Below are positions 33,726-44,447 of a stretch of 64,000 bases of DNA, in pieces. Origin of the DNA: Serendipita indica DSM 11827 (taxonomy: Eukaryota; Basidiomycota; Agaricomycetes; Sebacinales; Serendipitaceae). Position 1 is the stretch's first letter, and every line of letters starts with the position of its first letter. The position numbers and the translations under genes were made by a program. The DNA is taken from contig CAJVGD010000006.1 of NCBI GenBank assembly GCA_910890315.1, positions 496,001-560,000 of the forward strand. Direction: 5' to 3'. Below the pieces are notes generated by a model. It did not search any database and was not told the origin of the DNA. It was given only the letters and a program-made list of their open reading frames with translations.

Positions 33726-35549
33726 CTAACCACGCTTCTGGTCTGGATGTGACGCAGTAGGAGTGTTGGGACCCGCAAAGGGTAGCGGGTATTCGGCCAC
33801 GTCGCGACTCAACACAACCGTATCAAGGCTCGCCCGTGCATCACGATCCGACGAGCCGCTTACGCTAGCACGATCAATCTGGAACGGGAACTGTCCGAGC
33901 CCAGAGGAGACGGCGGACGCAGTCGACATTCCGAGGGTTGCCCTTCCGGGACGGTGATCAGAAGGGACGTGTGTCGGGCCCGCTTGTTGTTGCTGTTGGA
34001 AACTCCGTTGCATCGGGGTATTAGGCTGGCTGTGATGCATCGAGATGGGCGAGGGAGGGACAAAGGGAAAGGCTTCGAGAATCGAGTCTGTTGTCGAGGT
34101 GCGGTTGGTAAGTGCGACAGACGATAGCGACATTCGTTGATCTTCGTCAAACGAGCGCGGGATTGCTTGCGCAGGAGGCGAAAGCTGTCCAGCAGAACGG
34201 AAATCTGCAGCTCTAGGTGTAGCCGTGGACGGACTAGGTGGTGCCAGCAGCGCGCGTGTCTCTGCCACACCTCGTGCCATTGGTCGAACCAATTGCACTC
34301 GTTGGGCGCTTGCAATGTTGGCAATCGACTCGGCGTTGGACATTGCACTCATTGGTCGGTCTGAGCTCCAGTCTACGGGCGAGCGCATGTCACTAAAGGT
34401 CGACATGACGTCCGAGTCCCTTTGGTCCACAAACGGATCAACAGAGCCCTGATCCAGCGCACCATTTGCGTCGCCGGCATCAAATGCTTGTTGGCTCAAC
34501 GGTGATCGTGTAGGTTTGCCCAACGTCGAGGTAGAAAGATGCGACTTGAGCGACGCGGTGGGGGATGACGGGCTTGAGGACAGTTTGACGACTTCGGCCT
34601 TTTGAACGCCGAGGACTTGTCGGAACGTGGCCTGTTTTGGTGTGACAATCTGCGGAGCCTCGTTGAGGAACGAGCTCGAGGTCGAGATTGTCGAGGCACG
34701 TGAGGAGACGCCAGAGACACCAGAAGCACCAGATCGTGAGCTGGGCGCATAAGGAATTTTGGGTGGCAGCAGCAGCTCGGAGGTAGGTCGTGATAAATCC
34801 AGGCGCATGTCAATTTCGGGGCCTCGCTGCGGACGGATGGGACCAGCAGGCCCTTGACGATAAGGGCTATCGGATGCTTGTTGAGCACTAAAGGTTGTAG
34901 TGGCGATGGAAGAAGGCGTGATGGCCGTCTGAGTGCTTTCGGCGTGTGAGAGTGCGACACTAGCAGAGCTTGGGGTGACGATGCCGATGGGTATAACGTT
35001 GGTTGCGCGGTCTGAAGCAGTCGCAATAGACGCGTGATCTGAGAATGGGTTCTCAGGCGGATATAGAGGGTCCATTGGCACTTCTTCAGTCTGGACGACC
35101 ACCTGAACTGGCGGTTTCTCCAATGGGTCAGGCCTGTTCAACACGAGATCTGGATTGGCAACCACATCTGGTTTAACTTCGACTTTTGGCATTCGATATG
35201 CTGCTGCCTGTGCTGCTGCAGCCTGCCGCCTTCTGTACCACAGGTACAAGAAGCCAAGGCCGACGACGACAAGTGACGCAACGACTCCTCCAGCAATAGC
35301 TCCAGTATTTGGTCCCTTTGGGCCTGACGAGGGCGAGTCAGCGCAGTAGGCCCGCGGACATTCTGTACACGATCTGCCAAGGCGGGCGAACGCACCCTGG
35401 ATCAGCACCGAGCGACTAGTAAAAAGCTGGAATAAATAACAAACGTACAGTACAGTGACCGCGCATCGTTGTGAAGCAGAACAACTATTACAGGCCGAGT
35501 AATCGACGGCGGTCGGGCAGGACACGCAGTCGCGGGCCACGAGGTGCAT
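33726..35549 (-). CDS. Opy2-like membrane anchor protein
   Basis: The start MHLVARDCVSCPTAVDYSAC opens a Cys-rich N-terminal module (CVSC, CNSCSASQRC, CTECPRAYC), the hallmark of the Opy2 N-terminal domain. One transmembrane helix follows (GAIAGGVVASLVVVGLGFLY, then WYRRRQ as stop-transfer). The remaining about 460 residues are a disordered Ser/Pro-rich cytosolic tail with a short polyQ run and many SP/TP sites. In yeast Opy2 anchors Ste50 at the membrane for the HOG and other MAPK pathways; the same role here is inference. A short in-frame intron of about 33 nt (near 35404-35445, GTACGT to CTAG) probably interrupts the Cys-rich part. The frame extends upstream to 35726, but that part has no domain features. 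Confidence 0.65.
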   Translation of the reverse strand: MHLVARDCVSCPTAVDYSACNSCSASQRCAVTVLYVCYLFQLFTSRSVLIQGAFARLGRSCTECPRAYCADSPSSGPKGPNTGAIAGGVVASLVVVGLGFLYLWYRRRQAAAAQAAAYRMPKVEVKPDVVANPDLVLNRPDPLEKPPVQVVVQTEEVPMDPLYPPENPFSDHASIATASDRATNVIPIGIVTPSSASVALSHAESTQTAITPSSIATTTFSAQQASDSPYRQGPAGPIRPQRGPEIDMRLDLSRPTSELLLPPKIPYAPSSRSGASGVSGVSSRASTISTSSSFLNEAPQIVTPKQATFRQVLGVQKAEVVKLSSSPSSPTASLKSHLSTSTLGKPTRSPLSQQAFDAGDANGALDQGSVDPFVDQRDSDVMSTFSDMRSPVDWSSDRPMSAMSNAESIANIASAQRVQLVRPMARGVAETRALLAPPSPSTATPRAADFRSAGQLSPPAQAIPRSFDEDQRMSLSSVALTNRTSTTDSILEAFPFVPPSPISMHHSQPNTPMQRSFQQQQQAGPTHVPSDHRPGRATLGMSTASAVSSGLGQFPFQIDRASVSGSSDRDARASLDTVVLSRDVAEYPLPFAGPNTPTASHPDQKRG

Positions 35550-35983
35550 TTTGGAATGAAATAACGAGTGTAAGAGCGATCTAGAATATCGCAGATAATA
35601 CTGAGAATTTATAAGGACGAGCAGAAGTGGCGGGCTCTGTCCTGGGCAAGTCGTGAGTGAAGTCCAAGGCGGTTGTACCACTGACCCAGCCTCTTCAATT
35701 GGGCACGATCGATGGCTGCTGTGCACAATTCTCAGACATATTCAGACATCTTTTTCATGATTTACTTTACATGTCTCAGATCTGGCCACTCACCGGAGCT
35801 TGTGGCGCTTCGGTCGGCTGAACAGCGCAGCTTTTCCGGATAGCCGTCTCCTTATTTTATTTTTTTTTGCTTTCGGAGTTGCTGTTGTCATGAATATATA
35901 TCAGCAGCCAGCACACTGACATATGCATAATGGCCCACTTGACTGGTGGGCGCGGGGGCTAAAAAAAAAGGTTGGCTGGCACC
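35550..35983. promoter_or_regulatory. Divergent intergenic region, Opy2-like gene / cytochrome P450
   Basis: 434 bp between divergent start codons. It contains a T-rich tract (about 35855-35870), TATATATCAG near 35895 and a run of nine A residues 14 bp before the P450 ATG. No binding site can be named. Confidence 0.4.
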
Positions 35984-37579
35984 ATGTCGATTACCTGGAA
36001 TACACCGCTGGTAGCCTCGACTGTTGGTGCCGTCGTCGTCGGTCTTGTCGTCAACCATTGGCTTCGACGTGACAACCTACGCCCAAATGAACCAGTGTTG
36101 CTTCCAGGAAGTTTACCCATATTCGGCCACGCGATCGAGTTCGGAAAAGATGCGAATAAACTATATCTACGCGTCAGGTGAGTCCCATGTACACACAGCA
36201 ACCTCTGATTGACGCAATTATGTCTGCAGGGACTTTGCAGACGACCTGCAACCAGTCTCCGTGTCTCTAATGGGTCAAAGAGTCTACATAATTCTAAAAC
36301 CACAAGATGTTGCTGCCATCTGGAAAGCCAAAGCTGTCAACTTTGATCCCATCGTAGAATGGGGCATGCACACCATTTTCGGCATGAGTTCCGACGGCAT
36401 CGAACGTTCGCATCTTGACGATGCACAAGGTACTGGAGACATGTTCGAGCAAGCGCACGGATTTATGCGCGACGCACTCGCTCCAGGCGAGCCTCTCGAT
36501 CTTATCACGAACAAATTCATCAGATACGTGACAAAAGACATAGAAATTACCAAGCAGGCTATCCGTAGCGCCCCGGTGGTCGTGTACACGTCAGTCTCCT
36601 AAGCTGGCTACGCGACCGCATCGGTATCCCCTCGACCAACGCCGTGGTTGGCGAAAATGTGCTACGGGCGGACCCAGGCATCTTGGAAGCGTTGATGAGG
36701 ATGGATTCAGATATGCCTCGTCTTTCCAGTGGCCTCCCACACTGGCTCGTCAAAGACGCAGTGGACAACGTAAAGCGATTGAATGACACATTCGAGCGCG
36801 AATTGGACAAGGAAAACGTTCTATACTGGATGAAGCAGCGGATGGATTTGATGGCTGCGCGAGGTATCTCCCATAGAGACCAAACCACGGCTTCGATGGC
36901 TATTTGGCAGGCGTATGCAATCTCTGATTCGACGCTGAACATTTACTAACCAGCGAGTAGTTTACAGACAAACTCGGTACCAACAGTGTGCTGGATCATT
37001 TACCAACTACTCCTTCACCCCCAAATCACCGCCGACATTCTCGAAGAGGTCAAGCCTGCCTTTAATAGCCACGGCAATCTCATCGACTTGGAGTATCTCA
37101 CCACCAAGACACCTAAACTCGCCGCATTCTACTGGGAAACCCTACGCTACGTCTCCGGCGTGGTCTCTGTGCGTAAAGTGATGGAAACATTCGAGCTAGG
37201 CGGGCGAGTATTGTACAAAGACGCGTTGATCATGATACCCACACGTCCGTATCACATGACACGCGAAATCTTTGGCGACGATTGCGAGCAATTCGTTCCA
37301 GACCGCTTCCTCCGAGACGGGACGCACCAACCCGGCAAATTGAACCCAGGTATTCGTGCCGTTCGTCCATTTGGCGGTGGGAGCACGCTCTGTCCTGGAC
37401 GCCATTTCGCGACAAACGAAATCTTCTTTACCGTCGCCACGATCCTCCGCACGTTTGACATTGCCCTTGTGGACCCCTCTCAAACGGATTTGTTCCCTCA
37501 ATCCGCAAGGGCGTCTGTCGCGACGTTGCCGCCAAACAAGGACGTTCAAGTGTACATCAAGCTTAAGGAGGGTGCATAG
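35984..37579 (+). CDS. Cytochrome P450 (CYP7/CYP8-like sterol-type fold)
   Basis: An N-terminal membrane helix (LVASTVGAVVVGLVVNHWL) and proline hinge (LLPGSLPIFGHAIEFG) are followed by the P450 core. The K-helix ExxR is in YWETLRY, the PERF-type segment is FVPDRFLRD, and the haem loop is FGGGSTLCPGRHFA with the ligand Cys. Exon 1 ends at 36177 and exon 2 starts at 36230. A later intron (GTATGC to GTAG, about 36919-36960) leads to LQTNSVPTVCWIIYQ. The I-helix reads NSVPT instead of (A/G)Gx(D/E)T, as in CYP7/CYP8-like enzymes such as oxysterol hydroxylases and prostacyclin synthase. Between QAIRS and SWLRDRIG (36560-36605) the frame changes. One more C in the CCCC run near 36571-36574 would give a smooth APGGRVHVSLL, so a base-calling error is likely. 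Substrate unknown. Confidence 0.8.
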
Positions 37580-37718
37580 AGGTACCTTAGAATGTAGAAA
37601 AAATTAAAACATATATTTCCAATTCTTGCATATTGCTCAATGTAGGAGTGTGGATAGCCCGTGTAATGGTTCAGTATTGACAAGTCAACTCTTCGACCCA
37701 ACCATTACAAGCCTTATT

Positions 37719-39857
37719 ATGCCGTGCCCTGAACAGTGCTCCGCCGATCAGATGCATCTTATGAGAAGCCATATCGCTTCCTCATACAACTACTCTGGAG
37801 ATCTCAACGGCGTTGACGCGGACATCCTCAGAGACTATAATCTAGGTGTCGAGTCATGGGCTCATGCTCGCGATAAAGACCCAAAAAGGAGTATAGAGCG
37901 CCTTCCAAACGAACTCTTGATCGTCATCATTCAGAAGGCAGCTTGGGTCGGATACCCTGGATACCATCGAGAGCTGCTCGTTCTTAGCTTGGTCAATCGA
38001 AGATGGGCGGGATTGATTCTTCGAACACAATACTTCTGGAATCGGGTCTACTTGAAAGACAATATCGAGGATCTCGAGCCAATGACGGCCGTTATACTCG
38101 AGCTCTCGGGAGATTCTCCCCTTGAGCTGACTTACTATGCGGAATCTGATGTTATCCGTAAGGTTGCGCACCTAATTCGGCCTCACCTCCACCGTATCAC
38201 GCGTTTGGAGGTTCTACAGCATTATGGCCAAAGCGACCACGGTACTGATCCATTCTTTCCCCATACTGTATTTCCGTCCCTGCGGAATATTTTAACACAG
38301 CATATACCTCCCAAGAGCATTGTAGCATGTCTCTCACATCACGAGGTTTTGGCCCCTTACAAACATCTGATAGAAGGCGACGGTTTCTTTGTTGAATTGA
38401 AAGTTACGGAGAAGAATCGGGTCTCGTTTCGGTCAACTGTGACATCTGTGGCGAATATTCAGCGTCTTGAAGACATTCCAACTCTAGAATGTGTTAGTAT
38501 CTACGGAGGTTATGAACTATCGAGGGATTTGTCGACCGCCGTCAAGGAGACACGACGTCACTTGGGCTGGAAGACGCTGTTCATTAGCAGATTTCCCTGG
38601 AAGAGGATCCGAGGAATACTTGGTCGCTGTACGTCGCTTATCTCGTTGGCACTTATGGATATCGATCAGATAGCAGCCCTGGAATTGACCCAAATGATAC
38701 CGCGGCTTACCTTCCTCGAGGACATCAGCATCCAGTTCATCGAGGTCCCGATGTCGGAGACGCCAGTTATGCCTGTTGGTGAAGACGTTAGCCACGAAAC
38801 AAAAATACAGACAATGCATTTGCGTCTGCGTCCAGGTATACCGAATATGACGATCACAGGCGATATCCTGCATTTACTCCTTCGTATGTCCCCCCGGCTA
38901 GAATCCCTGTCGCTATCGGGGTATCGTGTGAACAAGCTCGACTTCATTGAAATCGGCAAGCTCAAGGAGTTGCGAAAAATAGACCTATTCGATTGTGAGT
39001 TTATTTCCGAACCAAACACTACCAGGCATATGCTGGCCTGCCCGAAATTGGAGACGGTGCGGATTTCAGGATCCATCGACGCTCTTGATTCGCTGGCAAG
39101 TTCAAGTGCAAGTGAACTGGATTACAGACTTGAGATGAGGGCTTCACCGAGAATCGAAATCAACGGACGAGATTGGCCTTCTTTACGGAGTCTGAGGTTG
39201 TTTATGGATTCTACTCCCATAATGTGTGGTCTCAATTCATTGAGGCATCTATCATTATGGAGCCAGTCCCTAGTCACGACTACGATACCCTATCTAGCGA
39301 TGCATCCCAGCGAGCTTCCTGTGCTGGAGACGCTCGACCTGCACGCCTGTCCTGAATGGGATATCCTCTTTATTATGCTGGAGAAGCGGTTACTCACGCA
39401 AACATATGGAATCAAGCCTATCGAGAATTTAATATTTGATAGGGCGATCTCGACGAGGATTAAACATTCCCTTGCGTCACTCCTCGCAGGACATATCTTC
39501 CCGCGACCATCAAACTACGAGCTTTCAATGCAAGGAAACCTGGAACTCTTCTTGGACACCAATATGTGAGTGATATCAAGAGATTGCCGACTGCATGCTA
39601 AGGATTTGATTAGCCCTGGATGTGTAGATTGTCACCTCTACCTATATCCCTGCGACTTGGTGGTACTTCATACATCTCCTATCGGGTCAGTGTCTACCAT
39701 CGAATATCCAGAGAGTGTCGACGAGATACTGAGAACACAAGCTATGCGCTATGAGCAAATGAGGAGTATACATTATCCTCTTTTTCCCACAACTCGAGAG
39801 CCGCAGTGTAACCGCTTTCGCGGCTCCGTAGAGGTTTCTCGTTACTCATTGGCATGA
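37719..39857 (+). CDS. F-box/LRR-like protein, array member Q (intact)
   Basis: Exons 37719-39565 and 39614-39857 with a 48-nt phase-2 intron (GTGAGT to ATTAG), about 696 aa. Elements in order: IASSYNYSGDLNGVDADILR (about 24-44), F-box ERLPNELLIVIIQKAAW with RRWAGLILRTQYFWNRV, LRR-like body, CPEWDILFIMLEKRLL, RPSNYELSMQGNLELFLD. The last exon has PGCVDCHLYLYPC, VDEILRTQAMRYEQMRS and RGSVEVSRYS. The upstream in-frame ATG at 37626 is ignored because all relatives begin at the later ATG. It opens the second array, 140 bp after the P450. Its last 0.35 kb and terminal exon are nearly identical to those of S. Confidence 0.85.
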
Positions 39858-41131
39858 TGCCACATACTCAATGTGATTGCTTTGATATGCAGTTTGATCG
39901 TTATTTGTAAGCAGCGTGGAAAATGTGAACTCTCTTATTGGGCCTCTTGTGAACACATCAGAAGAGACCATTGATGGCACATGTGACTGTGGTTGATATA
40001 GAGTGTACTATTGTTGATTCGTGGATTCAACCCAAGTCCATATCAAAACCTCTGCATCATAACCCAGACTAGCAAACTGCTTGCTAATTCGTGGCTAAAT
40101 ACCACCACTGGATTGAAGTATTCGTTATCATTTGTGACCACGAGCACTGGGCCGTTCCGGATTTACGACATGATGAGGAGAGTGCGGGGCTTGCCTACGC
40201 CCCTGCAGATGCAGAATTTGAGGAATGATCAACGTGAACCCACGAAATTCTCTCGTATCACGGAATGTGTGTCTAACTTTGAGTCCATCAAACCTTTGTG
40301 AGAGAGAGAGATATCTCATTGGCCCTCGCTAGCAGGTACTACAAATAGAACCAAGGCGCGATCTAAGAAGACAAGGGGCACTACGTAGGTGATTCGGGTT
40401 GGTGGGACTAGGGTACGCTCTGTTGTGGAGGTGATGGATGTGTGCAGGGAGGTGTTGTTTGTGGTAGGTAGTAAAAGTATGTTCCTGAGCAATGAGAAAT
40501 GATCGCAATCCTAGAAACCTATGATTTGGCTCCGTGTCCTTTGGTCCTTGTGAACATGTGGAGGCAAGGCGTGGGGTTATTGCACGTTTGGTGGGCGGGT
40601 TGGATGGGCAGACGACAAGTTATTGTTGAGCTGTTGAGTTGCTGTAGTCGTGTAGTTGAGTTTGGGTTTAGTGTTGGCAGCAGCAGGCGGACGGGTGGAC
40701 GACAAGTTGGTGTGTAAGAGAGTAAGGTGGGCAGGCGCACGCTTTGCATAGTACCTGGGTTCGTCTGGATGATTCATGCTATCTACGCTGATTGATATGC
40801 GACGGACATCGTCTGTGTATCGCGACTGGTGTGAGCACCTACTCGCGCGGGATAGCGGAGGGATTCTTGGGACCACTTCCTAAATGTCTGCCCATTGGCT
40901 GACTACCTTTTCTAGGTTATTATCCCCCGGCGTAGGACATCTGGTTAGCGGACAAAGGTCTGGCCGCGGTGTTGTATGGTGCTGTGCTGTTAGTGCGGAT
41001 GTGGTCGGGTCCAAGAGCCCTCCATCAAACCTTTGAGAGAGAGAGAGATATCTTATTTGCCCTCGCTAGCAGGTACTACGTGGAACCAAGGCGCGCATCA
41101 AACCTTTGACCCACCCATTACAAGCGTTATT
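39858..41131 (+). promoter_or_regulatory. Array spacer Q-R carrying a 0.8-kb insert
   Basis: The first about 430 bp correspond to the short spacers before A and C (ACATGTGACTGTGG, CCGTTCCGGATTTACGAC, GCCCCTGCAGATGCAGAATT). The final 23 bp before the ATG correspond to the same short spacers again. Between them lies an insert absent from those spacers. No coding potential is seen. The whole spacer is repeated between R and S. Confidence 0.6.
40286..41108. mobile_element. Unclassified 0.8-kb insertion with 13-bp target duplication, copy 1
   Basis: The 13-mer CATCAAACCTTTG occurs at 40286-40298, 41023-41035 and 41096-41108; the two outer copies bound a stretch missing from the A-B spacer, where the 13-mer is single. 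The first two copies of the 13-mer are each followed by about 60 bp of related sequence containing AGAGAGAGATATCT, CCCTCGCTAGCAGGTACTAC and AACCAAGGCGCG, giving a direct repeat of about 73 bp at both ends of the insert. The interior is GT-rich on the plus strand, without ORF, tRNA-like box or obvious inverted repeat. A short non-autonomous retroelement, or insertion plus local tandem duplication, are possible origins. No family is recognised. Confidence 0.55.
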
Positions 41132-43276
41132 ATGCAGCGCCCCGAACAGTGCTTCGACGATCAGACGCTTCTCATGAGAAGCCATATTGCTCGCTCCTAT
41201 AACTACTCTGGAGATACCAGCGGCGTCGACGCGGAGATGCTCAGAGGCTATAATGCAGCCATCGATTTATTGGCTCATGCTCGTGAAAAAGATCCAAAAA
41301 GCAGCATAGAACGTCTTCCGAACGAGCTCTTGATCGCCATCATCGAGAAAGTAGCTGACCGTTGGGGGGGATGTTACCCTATTAATTACCAGCGGGACCT
41401 GCTCGTTCTTAGCTTGGTCAATTGTAGATGGGCGACATTGATTCTTCAAACGCAATACCTCTGGACACGAATCTATTTGACAGAGAATATTGAGGACCTC
41501 GAGGCAATGACGGCCATAATACTCGAGCTCTCAGGAGATTCTCCCCTCGAACTGGCTTACTATGCAGAATCTGATATTATCCGTAAGGTTGCTCACCTAA
41601 TTCAGCCTCATCTCCACCGTGTCACGCATTTGAAGCTTCTACAGTATCATGGCGAAAGCGACCACGGTACTGACCCATTCTTCCCTCATACTATATTTCC
41701 ATCTCTGCAGGATATTTCGACACAGTATATATCACCCAAGGACATTGTAGCATGTCTCTCACATCACGAGGTTCTGGCCCCTTACAAACATCTGATAGAA
41801 GGCGACGTTTTCTCTGTCGAATTGAAAGTCAAGGAGAAAAAATTGGTCTCATTTCAGTCAACTGTGATATCTCTGGCGACTATTCAGCGCCTTGAAGACA
41901 TTCCGACGCTCGAAAGTGTTAGTATCTTCGGATCATTGGAAGATTCGTCAACCACCGTCAAAGAGAGGCGACAACTATTGGGCTGGAAGAGGCTGTTCAT
42001 TAGCGCCTTTCCCTGGAAGAGGATCCAAGGGATACTTGATCGCTGTACGTCGCTCGTCTCGCTATCACTTATGGGTATCAATAGGATAGCAGCGCTGGAA
42101 TTAGCCCGAATAATACCACGACTTGTTTCCCTCGAGTACATTAGCATTGACTTATACGGGCATACAGCACTGGAGACGTCGGCCATATCTAGTAATCACG
42201 CTGGTTACAACACAAGGATCCAGACAATACACTTGAGTCTGAGTCCAAATATATCGAATATGGAAATTACGAGCGATATCTTGCCTTTACTCCTTCGTAT
42301 GTCTCCACGGCTAGAATCGCTGTCGCTATCGGGTTTTCATGTAAATGAACTCGACTTCACCGAAATTGACAAGCTCACGGAGTTGCGATATTTGGACCTA
42401 TTCAATTGTGAGTCTACTCTCGAGCCAAACACCACCATGCATATGCTGGCCTGCCCGAAATTGGAGACGGTGCGGATTTCAGGATCCATCGGCGGGCTGA
42501 ATATACTGGCAAGTTCAAGTGCAAGTGAACTGGACTATGGACATATAACGCTGGAGTCTACACCGATCATCATCACCGGACGAGATTGGTCTTCTCTACG
42601 CACTCTGACATTCTTTGGGGATTGCACTCCCATGTTGTGTGGTCTCGATTCATTGAGACAACTATCACTGTGGAGCCAATCCTTAGTCGCAACCATGATT
42701 CTCTATCTAGCGATGCATCCCAGCGAGCTTCCTTTGCTGGATACACTCGGCCTCCACGCCTGTCCTGAATGGGATATCCTATTTATTATGCTGGAGAAGC
42801 GGCTATTCGCACAAACATATGGAATCAAGCCTATCGAAAATTTAATATTTGCTAGGGCGATCCCGATGAGGATTAAACATTCACTTGCGTCACTCCTCGC
42901 AGGACACATCTTCCCGCGACCGTCAAACTACGAGCTTTCAATACAAGGAAACCTGGAACTCTTCTTAGACACCAATATGTGAGTGATATTAAGAGATTGC
43001 TGATTGCACGCTAAGGATTTGATTAGCCCTGGATGTGTAGATTGTCATCTCTACCTATATCCCTGCGACGTGGTGGTACTTCATACATCTCCTGTCGGGT
43101 CAGTGTCTACCATCGAATATCCAGACAGTGTCGACGAGATACTGCGAACACAAGCTATGCGCTATGAGCAAATGAGGAGTATATATTATCCTCTTTTCCC
43201 TACAAGTATTCCTCGAAAAGCAGAGTGTAACCGCTTTCGCGGCCCCGTAGAGGTTTCCCGTTGTTCAATAGTGTAA
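41132..43276 (+). CDS. F-box/LRR-like protein, array member R (intact)
   Basis: Exons 41132-42978 and 43027-43276, 48-nt phase-2 intron (GTGAGT to ATTAG), about 698 aa. Contains IARSYNYSGDTSGVDAEMLR, F-box ERLPNELLIAIIEKVADRWG with CRWATLILQTQYLWTRI, LRR-like body, CPEWDILFIMLEKRLF, RPSNYELSIQGNLELFLD, and last exon PGCVDCHLYLYPC, VDEILRTQAMRYEQMRS, RGPVEVSRCS. The final motif is SRCS instead of SRYS, the only such change among the copies. Its 5' half and upstream spacer are nearly identical to those of S. An in-frame ATG at 41033 lies inside the insert-derived sequence and is not used here. Confidence 0.85.
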
Positions 43277-44447
43277 ATTTCACCAAATTAATTACTTTGG
43301 TATGCAGTTCGACCGTTATCTGCAAGCAGCAGGGAAGATGTGAACTCTCCTATTGCGCCTTTTGTGAACACGTCAAAAGAGACCATTGGTGGCACATGTG
43401 GATGTGGGTGATATAGAATGTACCATCATTGATTCATGGATTCAACCCAAGTCCATATCAAAACCTCTGCATCATAACCCAGACTAGCAAACTGCTTGCT
43501 AATTCGTGGCTAAATACCACCACTGGATTGAAGTATTCGTTATCATTTGTGACCACGAGCACTGGGCCGTTCCGGATTTGCGACATGATGAGGAGAGTGC
43601 GGGGCTTGCCTACGCCCCTGCAGATGCAGAATTTGAGGAATGATTAACGTGAATCCACGAAATCCTCTCGTATCACGGAATGTGCGTCTAACTTTGAGTC
43701 CATCAAACCTTTGTGAGATAGAGATATCTCATTGGCTCTCGCTAGCAGGTACTACAAATAGAACCAAGGCGCGATCTAAGAAGACAAGGGGCACTACGTA
43801 GGTGATTCGGGTTGGTGGGACTAGGGTACGCTCTGTTGTGGAGGTGATGGATGTGTGCAGGGAGGTGTTGTTTGTGGTAGGTAGTAAAAGTATGTTCCTG
43901 AGCAATGGGAAATGATCACAATCCTAAAAACCTATGATTTGGCTCCGTGTCCTTTGGTCCTTGTGAACATGTGGAGGCAAGGCGTGGGGTTATTGCACGT
44001 TTGGTGGGCGGGTTGGATGGGCAGACGACAAGTTATTGTAAGGTGGGCAGGCGCACGCTTCGCATAGTACCTGGGTTCGTCTGGATGATCCATGCTGTCT
44101 ACGCTAATTGATATGCGACGGACATCGTCTGTGTATCGCGACTGGTGTGAGCACCTACTCGCGCGGGATAGCGGAGGGATTCTTGGGACCACTTCCTAAA
44201 TGTCTGCCCATTGGCTGACTACCTTTTCTAGGTTATTATCCCCCGGCGTAGGACATCTGGTTAGCGGACAAAGGTCTGGCCGCGGTGTTGTATGGTGCTG
44301 TGCTGTTAGTGCGGATGTGGTCGGGTCCAAGAGCCCTCCATCAAACCTTTGAGAGAGAGAGAGATATCTTATTTGCCCTCGCTAGCAGGTACTACATGGA
44401 ACCACGGCGTGCATCAAACCTTTGACCCACCCATTACAAGCGTTATT
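43277..44447 (+). promoter_or_regulatory. Array spacer R-S, near-identical to spacer Q-R
   Basis: 1171 bp without a gene. From about 43370 on it matches 39960-41131 almost base for base, including the inserted element, so spacer and gene were duplicated together after the insertion. Confidence 0.65.
43701..44424. mobile_element. Unclassified insertion with 13-bp target duplication, copy 2
   Basis: Second copy of the insert described at 40286-41108, with CATCAAACCTTTG at 43701-43713, 44339-44351 and 44412-44424 and the same terminal direct repeats. It is about 100 bp shorter: the stretch equivalent to 40626-40722 is absent. Otherwise the two copies are nearly the same. It sits in the same position relative to the next F-box gene, so it reached here by tandem duplication of the locus and not by a second insertion. 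Confidence 0.55.

Noticed and set aside
39614-39660. CxxCH in the last exon of the F-box genes as a c-type haem site
   Set aside because: The proteins have no signal or mitochondrial targeting sequence, and c-type haem attachment does not occur in the cytosol or nucleus. A metal-binding Cys/His set or a plain structural motif is more likely.
40499-40876. Short frames on both strands inside the array spacer
   Set aside because: Low-complexity, no homology to anything recognised, and disrupted by the 97-bp difference in the second copy of the spacer.
40286-41108. The 0.8-kb insert as an LTR element
   Set aside because: The terminal repeats are only about 73 bp, do not clearly begin TG and end CA, the target duplication is 13 bp, and no coding remnant is seen. 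Left unclassified.
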